The notes: a model not told the origin generated them from the sequence alone. Positions 53,970 to 63,563 are shown, numbered from the stretch's first letter. The stretch is 64,000 bases of DNA from Paraburkholderia rhynchosiae (GCF_002879865.1 NZ_PNXY01000001.1:310001-374000), one strand, 5' to 3'. Numbers and translations are program-made.

Positions 53970-54935
53970 ATGGACGACACCGCCGCCTCCCTCGATATCT
54001 GGCTCGTGCGCGTGCTGCGCACGCTGCTGGTCGAGCGCAGCGTCACGCAAGCCGCGCTGCGTCTGAATCAGACGCAGCCCGCGATCAGCACCGCACTGCG
54101 CAAACTGCGCGAGACGCTGAACGACCCGATCCTCGTACGCGGCAAAGCGGGCATGGTGCCAACCGAATATGGCGAATCGCTGCTGGCCCCCGCGCAACGC
54201 GTGCTGCGTGAGGTCGATTTCGTGGCCACACCGCACGGTGACTTCGATCCCGGCCGTTCGCGCCGCACCTTTCGCGTGGCCGCGCCGGATTATCTGAACG
54301 ACTTCTTCATGCCGACCGTGATCGCGCAGTTTCGCGAGGCGGCGCCGCATGCGCGGCTCGAGATCGATTCGCTCAGCCCGATGCTCGATCATTCCGCCGC
54401 GCTCGACGCCGGCGAGCTCGACCTCGTGATCGGCAACTGGCCGAAGCCCGATCCGCGGTTTGAGCGCAGCGATCTGTTCTCGGATACGGTCGTGTGTCTG
54501 ATGCGCGCCGATCATCCGTTGACGCGCGCGCCGCTCACTCGCGAGGCGTATCTCGCCGCACCGCATCTCGCGCCGACTCCCTATAGCGGCGCGCGTGGCG
54601 GCGCTATCGATATCGGCTTCGCGCGCGCACAGGCGGAACGGCGCATTGTCGCGACGCTGCCCTACTTTGGGCTCGTGCCGCAGACGCTGCTTCAATCGGA
54701 TCTGATCTTCACGACGACGCGCCGTTTCGCGACACACTACGCGAGCATCCTGCCGCTCGCAGTCGTCGAGGCGCCGATTCCATTTCCGCGGATCAAGTGC
54801 TACCAGATGTGGCATCCGCAGCCGGATCGCCCGAGCGATCTTGGCTGGCTGCGTGCGTTGATGTCCCAGGTGTCGGACGGATTGGTCGCGCAGAAGGTGC
54901 GGCGCGCGAAGGGGGCGCTCAAAGCGGCGGGATGA
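53970..54935 (+). CDS. LysR-family transcriptional regulator
   Basis: A 321-residue regulator. The ATG at 53970 opens MDDTAASLDIWLVRVLRTLL; the longer frame from 53877 adds a non-family Arg-rich end. The helix-turn-helix is LVERSVTQAALRLNQTQPAISTALRKLRETL (~17-48), and FRVAAPDYLNDFFMPTVIAQF begins the effector domain. It is convergent with the xdhC-like gene, ~75 bases away. LysR proteins of this subtype often control purine or aromatic catabolism. Control of the xdh genes is plausible from position but not shown. Confidence 0.87.
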   Translation: MDDTAASLDIWLVRVLRTLLVERSVTQAALRLNQTQPAISTALRKLRETLNDPILVRGKAGMVPTEYGESLLAPAQRVLREVDFVATPHGDFDPGRSRRTFRVAAPDYLNDFFMPTVIAQFREAAPHARLEIDSLSPMLDHSAALDAGELDLVIGNWPKPDPRFERSDLFSDTVVCLMRADHPLTRAPLTREAYLAAPHLAPTPYSGARGGAIDIGFARAQAERRIVATLPYFGLVPQTLLQSDLIFTTTRRFATHYASILPLAVVEAPIPFPRIKCYQMWHPQPDRPSDLGWLRALMSQVSDGLVAQKVRRAKGALKAAG

Positions 54936-55011
54936 GGGATGCAGATAGTTGCCGCCGCGACGCTCAAGGCGTCCAAAGCGCCCATAGCGCTGAGGAGGCG
55001 GTTAAGGCCTC

Positions 55012-55602
55012 TTAGACGTTTGTCGCTATGCGTTGAGAGGCCGCATGTGTTTCGGTCTGCATCGCGGCGCATGCCGCAGCTTGCCGCCCGCGAACCTGCA
55101 GCAACTCGGCACATACCGCAACCGCGATCATCGCCGGCGCTTTGTCGACAATGCCTGCCACGCCGATCGGACATGTCATCTGCTGCAACCGTTCAAGTTC
55201 GACGCCACGCTCGAGCAAACGACGCTCGAACTTCACGCGCTTCGTCTTCGAACCGATCATGCCGAAGTAAGTGAAATCGCGGCGCCGCATGATGCGTTCA
55301 GCGAGCGAAAAATCGAGTGCGTGGTTATGCGTCATCACGAGAAAATAAGCGCCGGGGGGCACCGCATCGACGATTGCGTCGGGCGTATCCGTGGCTTCGA
55401 TCTGCACGTTCGCGGGCGTTTCGTCGGGGAAGAGTTCGTCGCGCTCGTCGACCCACTGAACTACGCATGGCAAATTGCCGAGCAGTTCGACGAGCGCATG
55501 GCCGACGTGCCCCGCGCCGAACAGCACGATATGCATCGGCGCGGGACGCGGCGTGTCGAGGCTACCGCGTCGGCCGATCTGGATGGAACAACAGTCGTTC
55601 AT
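55012..55602 (-). CDS. xdhC: XdhC-like protein reduced to its C-terminal Rossmann domain
   Basis: XdhC inserts the sulfurated molybdenum cofactor into xanthine dehydrogenase. This copy of 196 residues has the C-terminal domain: HIVLFGAGHVGHALVELLGNL, VQWVDERDELFPDE, PPGAYFLVMTHNHALDFSLAE, YFGMIGSKTKRVKFERRLLE and MTCPIGVAGIVDKAP. The N-terminal XdhC/CoxI domain that normally precedes it (~120-150 residues, with a conserved Cys-rich GQCCGG-type motif) is absent; only ~25 unrelated residues stand in its place. The ATG at 55602 follows GGAG at good spacing. It lies 17 bases after xdhB, the normal position. It may still be expressed, but whether it can hold the cofactor is doubtful. Confidence 0.8.
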   Translation of the reverse strand: MNDCCSIQIGRRGSLDTPRPAPMHIVLFGAGHVGHALVELLGNLPCVVQWVDERDELFPDETPANVQIEATDTPDAIVDAVPPGAYFLVMTHNHALDFSLAERIMRRRDFTYFGMIGSKTKRVKFERRLLERGVELERLQQMTCPIGVAGIVDKAPAMIAVAVCAELLQVRGRQAAACAAMQTETHAASQRIATNV

Positions 55603-55619
55603 CGCGATCATCTCCGTGA

Positions 55620-57983
55620 TTAGCGCGCGGCGGAAGTTGCGGCTCGCACCGCACCGATCGCGCGGAGGATTTCCTCGCTCGTGGCAGGCGCGTTCAGCGG
55701 CGGATGGACTTGATGATCGCCTACTGCCGACACCGCATCGCGAATCGCAAAGAACACGGAGAACGGCAACAGCAACGGCGGCTCGCCGGTTGCTTTGGAA
55801 CGATGGATACTGTCCTCCACATTGCGGTTCTTAAACAGACGCACATTGAAAACCGGCGGCGTATCGTTGACGGTCGGAATCTTGTAGGTAGACGGTGCGT
55901 GTGTCATCAACTTACCGCCTTCGTTCCACCACAACTCCTCGGTCGTGAGCCAACCCATGCCCTGAATGAACGCGCCTTCCACCTGGCCGATGTCGAGCGC
56001 GGGGTTCAAGGACGCGCCCACGTCATGCAGCGCGTCCGCGCGCAGCACGCGCATTTCGCCGGTCAGCGTATCGATCACCACTTCCGACACGGCCGCGCCA
56101 TACGAGTAGTAGTAGAACGGCCGTCCTTGCAGCGTCGCCTGATCCCAATAGAGCTTCGGCGTCGCGTAAAAACCGTCCGACCACAACTGGATTCGTGCGA
56201 GATACGCCTTCGCGATCACTTCCTCGAACGGCACAATGGCCTCGCCGACGATCACGCGATCATGCGCGAACCGCACCTCGGAAACACGCACCTGTCCCGC
56301 GCCGAAGCGCTCGGCGGCGAACGCAGCAAGACGTTCGCGCAACTGACGCGCGGCGTCCTGCGCGGCTTTGCCGTTCAGATCCGAACCCGTCGACGCCGCT
56401 GTTGCCGATGTATTCGCGACCTTGCTCGTATCGGTGGCGGTCACCCGAACGCGATTGAAACCCACGCCCAGTTCATGCGCGACGACCTGCGCGACCTTGG
56501 TGTTCAAGCCCTGGCCCATTTCAGTGCCGCCGTGATTCACGAGCACTGAGCCATCGGTATAGATATGCACGAGCGCACCGGCCTGATTGAAATGCGTGAC
56601 GTTGAAGGCAATGCCGAACTTGACTGGTGTTAGCGCAAGCCCTTTCTTGAGAACTTCGTTGTTCTTATTGAATTCGTTGATCGCTGCGCGGCGCGCGCGA
56701 TACTCGCTGGTCGCTTCGAGTTCGTCGATCAGTTCGTGAATCACGTTGTCTTCCACGACTTGACCGTACGGCGTCTGGTTACGCCCGGTCTTGCCGTACA
56801 GATTGCGGCGGCGCACGTCGAGCGAATCTTCACCGATCGAACGCGCCACGTTGTCCATGATGTATTCGATCGCAAACGCGCCTTGCGGACCGCCGAAGCC
56901 CCGAAACGCGGTGTTCGACTGCGTGTTGGTCTTGCCGCAGAAGCCGTCGATCGTGACATCGGAAAGCCAGTATGCGTTATCGAAATGGCACAGCGCGCGC
57001 GTCATCACCGGGCCCGACAGGTCGGCCGAGAAACCGCAGCGCGAGGTCATGCCGACGGCGACGCCTTCGATGACGCCCTTGGTGTCGTAGCCCACTTCGT
57101 ACGTGTAGTGAAAATCGTGGCGCTTGCCCGTGATCAGCATGTCGTCGTCGCGATCCGGGCGCAGTTTGACCGGGCACAGCAGCTTCCATGCGGCGAGCGC
57201 CGCGCAGCACGCGAACAGGCCCGACTGCGATTCCTTGCCGCCGAAACCACCGCCCATCCGGCGGCATTCGATCAGCACGTTATGCGACGCAATGCCCAAC
57301 GCGTGAGCGACGAGGTGCTGCATTTCGGTCGGATGCTGCGTCGAACAGTAGACGTGCATGCCGTCGTCGTCCTTCGGCACCGCATAGGAAATCTGGCCTT
57401 CGAGATAGAACTGCTCCTGGCCGCCGAGCAGCATCTCGCCGGCGTCGCGATGCACGGCGCGCGCGATCTTCGTGCCGGCCTCGCCGCGCGCGAGTTTCAT
57501 CGGCGGCAACACGTGCTGATTGGCGGCGCGCGCCTGTTGCGCGGTCAGGATCGCGGGCAGTTCCTCATAGACGATCTCGGCGCGGCGTGCTGCCAGCCGC
57601 GCGATTTCATGCGACGTTGCCACTACGATGAAGACCGGCTGACCGACGTATTGCACGATGCCCTCGGCGAGAATCGGATCGTCGCCATGGACGATGGGCG
57701 CGACATCGTTGGCGCCTGGAATATCGTCCGCCGTGAAAATCGCGACCACACCGGGTGTGGCGCGGACTTTGTCGAGCGACATCGACAGGATCTTCGCATG
57801 CGCTTTCGTCGACAAACCCAGCGCGGCGTGCAGCGTGCCCGCGACTGTCGGAATGTCGTCGGTGTAAGTGGCGCGCCCGCTCACGTGCAGATGCGCGGAT
57901 TCATGCGGACGCGAGACGTGGACTTGCGTGAAGTCGTCGAACTCCTGAACGTCTTTCAGGAATGGTTCGGCATGCTGATTCAT
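55620..57983 (-). CDS. xdhB: Xanthine dehydrogenase molybdopterin-binding subunit
   Basis: Large catalytic subunit (787 residues) oxidising hypoxanthine and xanthine to urate in the cytoplasm. It starts at 57983 (MNQHAEPFLKDV), 37 bases after xdhA. Motifs: SGRATYTDDIPTVAGTLHAAL, RRMGGGFGGKESQ, the Moco-binding NTAFRGFGGPQGAF, GGTEMGQGLNTKVAQVVAHEL and the catalytic-Glu region YKIPTVNDTP ... SKATGEPPLLLPFSVF. All are intact and the length is normal. With XdhA it forms the usual heterodimer. It is followed by a shortened xdhC. Confidence 0.95.
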   Translation of the reverse strand: MNQHAEPFLKDVQEFDDFTQVHVSRPHESAHLHVSGRATYTDDIPTVAGTLHAALGLSTKAHAKILSMSLDKVRATPGVVAIFTADDIPGANDVAPIVHGDDPILAEGIVQYVGQPVFIVVATSHEIARLAARRAEIVYEELPAILTAQQARAANQHVLPPMKLARGEAGTKIARAVHRDAGEMLLGGQEQFYLEGQISYAVPKDDDGMHVYCSTQHPTEMQHLVAHALGIASHNVLIECRRMGGGFGGKESQSGLFACCAALAAWKLLCPVKLRPDRDDDMLITGKRHDFHYTYEVGYDTKGVIEGVAVGMTSRCGFSADLSGPVMTRALCHFDNAYWLSDVTIDGFCGKTNTQSNTAFRGFGGPQGAFAIEYIMDNVARSIGEDSLDVRRRNLYGKTGRNQTPYGQVVEDNVIHELIDELEATSEYRARRAAINEFNKNNEVLKKGLALTPVKFGIAFNVTHFNQAGALVHIYTDGSVLVNHGGTEMGQGLNTKVAQVVAHELGVGFNRVRVTATDTSKVANTSATAASTGSDLNGKAAQDAARQLRERLAAFAAERFGAGQVRVSEVRFAHDRVIVGEAIVPFEEVIAKAYLARIQLWSDGFYATPKLYWDQATLQGRPFYYYSYGAAVSEVVIDTLTGEMRVLRADALHDVGASLNPALDIGQVEGAFIQGMGWLTTEELWWNEGGKLMTHAPSTYKIPTVNDTPPVFNVRLFKNRNVEDSIHRSKATGEPPLLLPFSVFFAIRDAVSAVGDHQVHPPLNAPATSEEILRAIGAVRAATSAAR

Positions 57984-58020
57984 TGTTGTGTTCTCCGTGT
58001 GCTTCGTTTGTCTCGCGCGT

Positions 58021-59562
58021 TCATGCGTTGGCGTTGGCGTTGAAGTCGGCGGGCGCGCAGGCCGCGGCAACCGCGCGCACGTCGAGCGAGCTTTTCGGCA
58101 GCGGATCATTCGGACGCGTTTCGAGCCAGAAGCGGTACAACGTGTTCTTCGCGGCTTCCAGGCGATAGTTGCTGGTCGCGCGCATATCGGAAAGCGGCGC
58201 GTAGTCGTTGCCGAGCGCGAGCATCGCCGCGTGCGCGGTGGCTTCGTGCCATTCGGCGTCGCGCAGCACGGCTTCGGCGTGCGACGCGCGCTTCGGTGTC
58301 GCGGCCATTCCGCCGAACGTGATGCGCGGTTCGCGGATCACCTTGCCGTCCGCGATAAACGAGAAGGCGGCGCAGACGGCGGAGATGTCCGAGTCGAAAC
58401 GCTTCGACAGCTTGTACGTGCGGAATTGCAGCTTCTCGCGCGCGCCCGTGCGAGTCGGCACCTTCACGCCGACCACGAACTCGTGCTCCGCCATATCCTT
58501 CTTCTGATAGGCGAGGTACAGGTCTTCGAGCGGCATTTCGCGTTGGATGTCGCCGCCCCGCACAACCACGCGCGCGCCGAGCGCGATGAGCCCGGGCATC
58601 GAATCGCCGATCGGCGACCCGTTGGCGACGTTGCCGCCGAGCGTGCCCGCTTTGCGAATCGGCAGCGACGCAAAGCGTTGCCACATTTCGGTCAGCTCGG
58701 GGTACTGCTTCGCGATCTCCGCATAGGCGTTTTCGACGGTCACGCCGGCGCCGATCTCGATCCACTCGTCGTTGCTCTCGAGCTTCTGCAATTCGGCGAT
58801 CTGCCCGACATAGACAACGTTGCCGAGTTCGCGCATCTGCTTGGTGACCCACAGGCCGATGTCCGTGCTGCCCGCGAGAATGCGCGCGGCCGGCTCGGCT
58901 TGCTTGATCTGTGCGAGCGCCTGGACGGTGCGCGGCGCGTCGAAGTGCTGACCGGCGTGCTCATAATGAAACGTGTCGTCGCGTTGGAGTGTGGCCAGCG
59001 TGCTGGCCACTGCCGCGATGTTCACCGGCGCTTTCGGCGCGGGCGCTTCGAACATGCGCACGGCTGCATCGACGATCGGACGGTAGCCCGTGCAGCGGCA
59101 CAGGTTGCCCGTCAGCGCGTTACTGATCGCTTCGCGCGAGGGCACCGTTCGGTCGGCGCAGCCTTGTTCGTGGCCGTGCTTTTCGTAGAGCGACCACATC
59201 GACATGACGAAACCCGGCGTGCAGAAACCGCACTGCGAGCCGTGGCATTCGACCATCGCCTCCTGCACCGGATGCAGCGAACCGTCGGGCTGGCGCAGAT
59301 CTTCGACGGTGAAAAGTGCGCGGCCGTCGAGCGTCGGCATGAACTGGATGCAGGCGTTGACCGCCTTGAAGTCGACGCCGCCAGCGTCATTGCGCTCGCC
59401 GATCACGACCGTGCAGGCGCCGCAATCGCCTTCGGCGCAGCCTTCCTTGGTGCCCGTGCAATGCGCGTCCTCGCGCAGATACTGCAGGACCGTGCGGGTG
59501 ACGGGCGCGTCCTTGATCTCGCGGATCGCGTTGCGGTGGTAGAAGCGAATCGGCTCAGTCAT
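58021..59562 (-). CDS. xdhA: Xanthine dehydrogenase small subunit (2Fe-2S and FAD)
   Basis: Electron-transfer subunit of 513 residues. The N-terminal [2Fe-2S] domain has CTGTKEGCAEGDCGAC, and the second cluster domain has CHGSQCGFCTPGFVM and GNLCRCTGYRPIV. The FAD-binding domain follows a linker, with ARILAGSTDIGLWVTKQMREL, RKAGTLGGNVANGSPIGDSM and the C-terminal CO-dehydrogenase flavoprotein region RITFGGMAATPKRA. The ATG at 59562 is the family start. It is first in the xdhA-xdhB-xdhC unit. The promoter must lie in the ~400-base gap shared with the divergent MFS gene. Confidence 0.95.
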   Translation of the reverse strand: MTEPIRFYHRNAIREIKDAPVTRTVLQYLREDAHCTGTKEGCAEGDCGACTVVIGERNDAGGVDFKAVNACIQFMPTLDGRALFTVEDLRQPDGSLHPVQEAMVECHGSQCGFCTPGFVMSMWSLYEKHGHEQGCADRTVPSREAISNALTGNLCRCTGYRPIVDAAVRMFEAPAPKAPVNIAAVASTLATLQRDDTFHYEHAGQHFDAPRTVQALAQIKQAEPAARILAGSTDIGLWVTKQMRELGNVVYVGQIAELQKLESNDEWIEIGAGVTVENAYAEIAKQYPELTEMWQRFASLPIRKAGTLGGNVANGSPIGDSMPGLIALGARVVVRGGDIQREMPLEDLYLAYQKKDMAEHEFVVGVKVPTRTGAREKLQFRTYKLSKRFDSDISAVCAAFSFIADGKVIREPRITFGGMAATPKRASHAEAVLRDAEWHEATAHAAMLALGNDYAPLSDMRATSNYRLEAAKNTLYRFWLETRPNDPLPKSSLDVRAVAAACAPADFNANANA

Positions 59563-59961
59563 GTCTCGTTGCTCTCGAATGTTCTCGAAGGTCCTGTGTG
59601 CGGCGGCACGTGGGGCGGGGATGGTTCGAAAACTATCATCGTCAATAAATAGAACCCATAGCCCGGACCGCATGCGGGACATATTGGTGACTCGATATCG
59701 AGACAGGTTTGAGAGGTTGGTGGCTTATGTTGGCGTGGCTGGTTTGCAGTGTTTTTGGTCCGCCTATCGCCATTGAGCCAACTTTGCGTGGCTTCCGGGT
59801 GATTTCGTCGTGGCAATCAAGCCGTTTTTGAAGCCTGAATTCGCGACTATATGAACCGAAGAACCGGCTTTAGTCCGATGAATTATTAAGCGAATCCTGC
59901 AAGAGAATCGGTTCCATGGGAAAATCACGGCTTCCCGCCGTTTTCAAGTCTCGTTTTCCCC
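59563..59961. other. Divergent promoter region, xdhA and MFS gene
   Basis: About 400 bases with no supported gene. The stretch 59815-59900 is AT-richer, with AATTATTAAGCG near 59880, and is a likely place for the MFS promoter. I see no clear operator dyad. Confidence 0.45.
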
Positions 59962-61173
59962 ATGTCCACCGACTCAGCGACACCCCGCAGCGAATTTGCG
60001 ACGACCTTGCAGATCATTCCGGTCGTCTTTTTCACCTTTCTTTGCTATCTTACGATCGGCATTCCGCTGGCGGTGCTACCCGGCTACGTGCACGAGGACC
60101 TCGGCTACAGCGCCGTGCTCGCGGGCGCGGCGATCAGCGTTCAATACCTGGCGACGCTGGCCTCACGGCCGCTGGCTGGACGCTCGGCGGATACGTTGGG
60201 ACCGAAGCGCACGGTGTCGATCGGTCTGCTCGGTTGCGGTGCGAGCGGAATTCTCTTGTTGCTGGCGGTCTTGTGCGGACGCTGGCCCGCGCTCAGCCTT
60301 ACGCTGCTGGTATGCAGCCGCCTCGTGCTCGGATTCGGCGAAAGCCTGTGCGGCACGGGCGCGATTCTGTGGGGCATCGGCCGGGTGGGCACGAGCAACA
60401 ACGCGCGGGTGATCTCGTGGAACGGCATTGCCACGTATGGCGCGCTGGCCGTCGGCGCACCGCTGGGCGTTGCGATCGAGCGCACGGTCGGCTTTGCGGC
60501 GTTGGGCATTCTGGTGATTCTGCTGGCGGCACTCGGCTTTTATCTCGCCCGGCCGATGGCCCCTGTGCCGATCGTGCACGGCGAGCGCATGTCGTACCGA
60601 AGCGTATTCACGCGCGTCCTGCCGCACGGTATTGGTCTTGCGCTCGGCTCGGCCGGTTTCGGATCGATCGCGACGTTCATCACGTTGTTCTATGCGGCGA
60701 AGCATTGGCCTAACGCGGCGTTATCGCTGACGGTGTTCGGCACGCTGTTCATCGGCGCGCGGCTGCTGTTTGCCAACACAATCAAGACGTATGGTGGGTT
60801 CCGAGTCGCGATTGCTTCGTTCTCGTTTGAATGTGTTGGCTTGCTGATGCTGTGGCTTGCGCCCGAGCCGCACATTGCGCTTGCGGGTGCGGCGCTGACC
60901 GGTTTTGGATTTGCGCTGGTGTTTCCGGCGCTTGGTGTCGAGGCGGTGGGACTAGTGCCGCCGGCTAGCCGCGGCGCGGCTTTGTCGGCTTATTCGGTGT
61001 TTCTGGATTTGTCGCTGGGGATTACCGGGCCGCTAGCTGGGTATATTGCTGGCGAGTTTGGGTATGGGTCGGTGTTTCTTTTTGCGGCGATTGCCGCCGC
61101 TGCGGCTGTGGGGCTTTCTGCTTTTCTATATCTTCGGGATGTGAAGGTGGGGAAGTTGCCTGCGGCGCTTTGA
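59962..61173 (+). CDS. MFS transporter (UPF0226/YfcJ-YhhS-like)
   Basis: Twelve-helix major facilitator of 403 residues. Family features are [22 protein letters not shown] in helices 1-2, [18 protein letters not shown] (loop 2-3 motif), [19 protein letters not shown] (helix 5), [19 protein letters not shown] and [19 protein letters not shown]. The pattern is that of the YfcJ/YhhS group, usually drug or small-molecule exporters. It is divergent from xdhA, so purine transport could be imagined, but the subfamily does not support a purine substrate. The RBS is not distinct. The end is followed by a repeat island. Confidence 0.85.
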   Translation: MSTDSATPRSEFATTLQIIPVVFFTFLCYLTIGIPLAVLPGYVHEDLGYSAVLAGAAISVQYLATLASRPLAGRSADTLGPKRTVSIGLLGCGASGILLLLAVLCGRWPALSLTLLVCSRLVLGFGESLCGTGAILWGIGRVGTSNNARVISWNGIATYGALAVGAPLGVAIERTVGFAALGILVILLAALGFYLARPMAPVPIVHGERMSYRSVFTRVLPHGIGLALGSAGFGSIATFITLFYAAKHWPNAALSLTVFGTLFIGARLLFANTIKTYGGFRVAIASFSFECVGLLMLWLAPEPHIALAGAALTGFGFALVFPALGVEAVGLVPPASRGAALSAYSVFLDLSLGITGPLAGYIAGEFGYGSVFLFAAIAAAAAVGLSAFLYLRDVKVGKLPAAL

Positions 61174-61763
61174 GGATCGGGGCCTGGTTGGCGGGTTTTG
61201 GTTGCTCGATTTTTTTTGGCGCTTTTTGGCCTTTTGTCGAGTCCGGTGGTCTATTGGGGCGACCCCTGTGCGGGGCGCCACTCACACACTCGGCCCTCGT
61301 GACAAGGCAGTCATACTTCCTTCCTCGCGCGGCGCGCTCGCCGGAACGGTCTGCTGGAGACCGCCGGCTTATCTCTGGCGCGGTGGAGCCATTGGCTTCA
61401 CCTCGGCGAGACGCCCAAACGGCGAGACGTTTTTTTGAAGCCGCAGGCATTCAAATGAGGGAGCCTCAATGGCCATTGAGCGCGAAGCTCACCGATGGTT
61501 TGCAGAACTACCGTTCCGGCGCGCGCAACGCCGCTGGAAGAATCACTGCCTTGTCACCAGGTCCGAATGTGCCAGAGCACCGATTCCAGATGCACCACTA
61601 GCTCTCCAAGCCAGGGGACCCACTTATGAGCTGGCGGTGTGAGCCGCTTTCTTTGCTCACTTTCTTTGCGGCCGCAAAGAAAGTGAGTGCCCCCCCGCAC
61701 AGGGGCAACGCCAATAGTCCACCGCCAATTCAATCAAAGGCCAAAGACCCCAAAACCCAAACC
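61174..61763. repeat. Palindromic intergenic repeat island
   Basis: Two imperfect inverted arms (about 61227-61288 and 61683-61745) share the run CTATTGG..G...CCCCTGTGCGGGG..GCACTCAC in opposite orientation and enclose ~400 bases. The right arm contains a perfect 32-bp palindrome (61656-61687). No protein gene is supported. I associate elements with this look (CCCCTGTGCGGGG joined to CTTTCTTTGC palindromes) with abundant intergenic repeats in Paraburkholderia genomes; a copy-number search would decide. It may also serve as a two-way terminator. Confidence 0.65.
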
Positions 61764-62987
61764 CTACTTCCCCCCCGACAAGCCTCTCTCCAACGCCGCC
61801 ACCCCGGCGGGCAAATCCACTTTAACCCCCAGATCCACCATCGTCCGCCCCAACGCATGCACTGTCCGAAAAAGATTGTGCTCGCGGCATTGCTCGCCCA
61901 TCTGCCCGATTCGAACAATCGGTAATCCGAACGACCCCGAAATCTCCACCTGATGCTGCCGCGAAATATGCGCACACACATCGCCAGGACTGAGTCCGGC
62001 GGGCACCTCGATTCCCACCACCGAGTTCAACCGGCATGCCACCGGCGCATACAATTGCAAACCGAGCGCCGTCACGCCTTCCTGCAATGCCACCGAACAC
62101 TTCAGATGCCGCGCAAAACGCTTCTCCAGCGTCTCCGCGCACACGAGCCGCAACGCCTCATGCAAAGCCAGCACGCCTGACACCGGCGCCGTGTAGTGAT
62201 ACCCCGCGTTATGCCAGAAGTTCTCCGCGAGCGACGCATCCAGACACCAATGCGCATTCGGCGCGGTACGGCCCTTCACCCGCTGCCAGGCCGCATCGGA
62301 AAACGCTATCAGCGAGACACCCGGAATCGACGACAAACCCTTCTGCCCGCCCGTGATCACAGCGTCGATACCCCAGGCGTCCATCGCGAGTGGCATTGTG
62401 CTCAGCGTGCACACGGCATCGACGATCACCAGCGCGCCCGCCGCCTTTGCCAGCGCGGCAATGTCCTTCAGTTGATAATTCCAGACCGTATTCGACGTCT
62501 CGCCTTGCACGACCGTGACGATCTCCGGGCGCTCGCGGCGGATCGCCTCGGCGATCTCGTCGAGACTCGCCACGGAGCGGTCCGCCACTTCGAGCTCGCT
62601 CACCCGCGCGCCGACGCGGCGGCCCATCTCGGCCATCCGTCCGCTGAAAAAACCGTTCTTGATGCTCAGCACGCGCGTGCCTTCCCAAGCCAGATTGGAG
62701 ATCGCCATCTCCATCGCGGCCGAGCCCGGTCCCGCGACGCCCAGCACCCATTTGGAATGGGTCTGGAACACGTAGCGCGCCATCGTCTTCACCTGACCGA
62801 TCACCTTGACCATCGTGGCGCCCAGATGATTGATCACGATCGTGTTGGCCTTGGCGACGGCCGCCGGAATCGGCACGGGGCCGGCGCCCATCATCAGTAA
62901 CGGCTCTTCGGGAAGAATGGCGTCGAGCGATTCGACAACCGGACAGGGCACAGCGGAGGACGCAACGTTGAACGATGAAGTCGGCAT
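61764..62987 (-). CDS. Class V PLP aminotransferase (alanine/ureidoglycine-glyoxylate type)
   Basis: PLP-dependent transaminase of 407 residues transferring an amino group to glyoxylate or a similar oxoacid. LLMMGAGPVPIPAAVAKANT, GVAGPGSAAMEMAISNL, VQGETSNTVWNY, LVIVDAVCTLSTMPLAMDAW (PLP-binding Asp) and the lysine motif AVITGGQKGLSSIPG are all in place. The family includes alanine- and serine-glyoxylate aminotransferases and PucG, the ureidoglycine aminotransferase of purine breakdown. The nearby xdhAB makes the purine option attractive, but sequence alone does not settle the donor. The gene faces a terminator-like hairpin upstream and the repeat island downstream. Confidence 0.87.
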   Translation of the reverse strand: MPTSSFNVASSAVPCPVVESLDAILPEEPLLMMGAGPVPIPAAVAKANTIVINHLGATMVKVIGQVKTMARYVFQTHSKWVLGVAGPGSAAMEMAISNLAWEGTRVLSIKNGFFSGRMAEMGRRVGARVSELEVADRSVASLDEIAEAIRRERPEIVTVVQGETSNTVWNYQLKDIAALAKAAGALVIVDAVCTLSTMPLAMDAWGIDAVITGGQKGLSSIPGVSLIAFSDAAWQRVKGRTAPNAHWCLDASLAENFWHNAGYHYTAPVSGVLALHEALRLVCAETLEKRFARHLKCSVALQEGVTALGLQLYAPVACRLNSVVGIEVPAGLSPGDVCAHISRQHQVEISGSFGLPIVRIGQMGEQCREHNLFRTVHALGRTMVDLGVKVDLPAGVAALERGLSGGK

Positions 62988-63033
62988 AATCGGTACTTGA
63001 AGGAAAGCGCAAAGATGGAATGCACAGGAGCCA

Positions 63034-63067
63034 ACGGCCTCGCCAGCAGTGACACTGGCGAGGCCGT
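63034..63067. terminator. Hairpin upstream of the aminotransferase gene
   Basis: A perfect 13-bp stem (ACGGCCTCGCCAG / CTGGCGAGGCCGT) with an 8-base loop, 47 bases before the aminotransferase start on the minus strand. It has no T-run. It could end the leftward ORF at 63188 or form a leader structure. Confidence 0.5.
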
Positions 63068-63187
63068 CGTCCGATCATTCTCCGATCCGCGCAATTGCGC
63101 AAGTTTTTTGACCATGCTTTACCGAGTGGCGCAGCAAAAGCGCATGAGCGACACGCTCAGTCGAACGGAGGCAAAGCGTCACTTCAC

Positions 63188-63385
63188 CTAGGTCTTGTCA
63201 AGGTTCTTGCCGGTCTCCGCATTGAAACGCTCGACGTTTTCGGAGAACCCGGCCGTGTGATTGGGCGCCACGGTGCGGCTGTCGGTCACTAGACGGTCGA
63301 TGACCCTGAGCTTCTTGGCCGGACGCTCCACGGCGCTGCTGCCGACGGCCTCTTCTTCAAGGACCATTTCAAGGACCATTCCCAA
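63188..63385 (-). pseudogene. Possible C-terminal fragment of an unknown protein
   Basis: A minus-strand frame of 65 codons whose last ~45 residues look protein-like ([19 protein letters not shown] ... ENVERFNAETGKN). Its first ~20 codons overlap, on the opposite strand, the D-lactate dehydrogenase relic, which suggests that the real gene was cut there. I do not recognise the family. It may equally be a non-coding frame. Confidence 0.3.
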
Positions 63386-63563
63386 TCAGCCGTTGCAGGA
63401 CGACGTGCTTGCGCGTCTCCTGATATTCCCCAACGTCATCGTGACAGCGCATCAGGCGTTTTTTACACGCGAAGCGATGAACGAGATCGCTGAGACCACG
63501 CTCGATAAGGTCGCCGCCTGGCGAGCCGGCACTCCTCGCAACGCAGTGGGCGCAACCGGCTAA
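63335..63563 (+). pseudogene. D-lactate dehydrogenase C-terminal relic
   Basis: The end of an LdhA-type D-2-hydroxyacid dehydrogenase. One frame reads ADGLFFKDH (63341-63367), duplicated as FKDH by a 12-base direct repeat, then after one extra C at about 63383 the homology continues in another frame as [41 protein letters not shown] and ends NAVGATG. The catalytic-domain His of the family lies in TAHQAF. About 80 per cent of the gene, including the NAD domain, is missing upstream. This is a broken gene. Confidence 0.8.
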
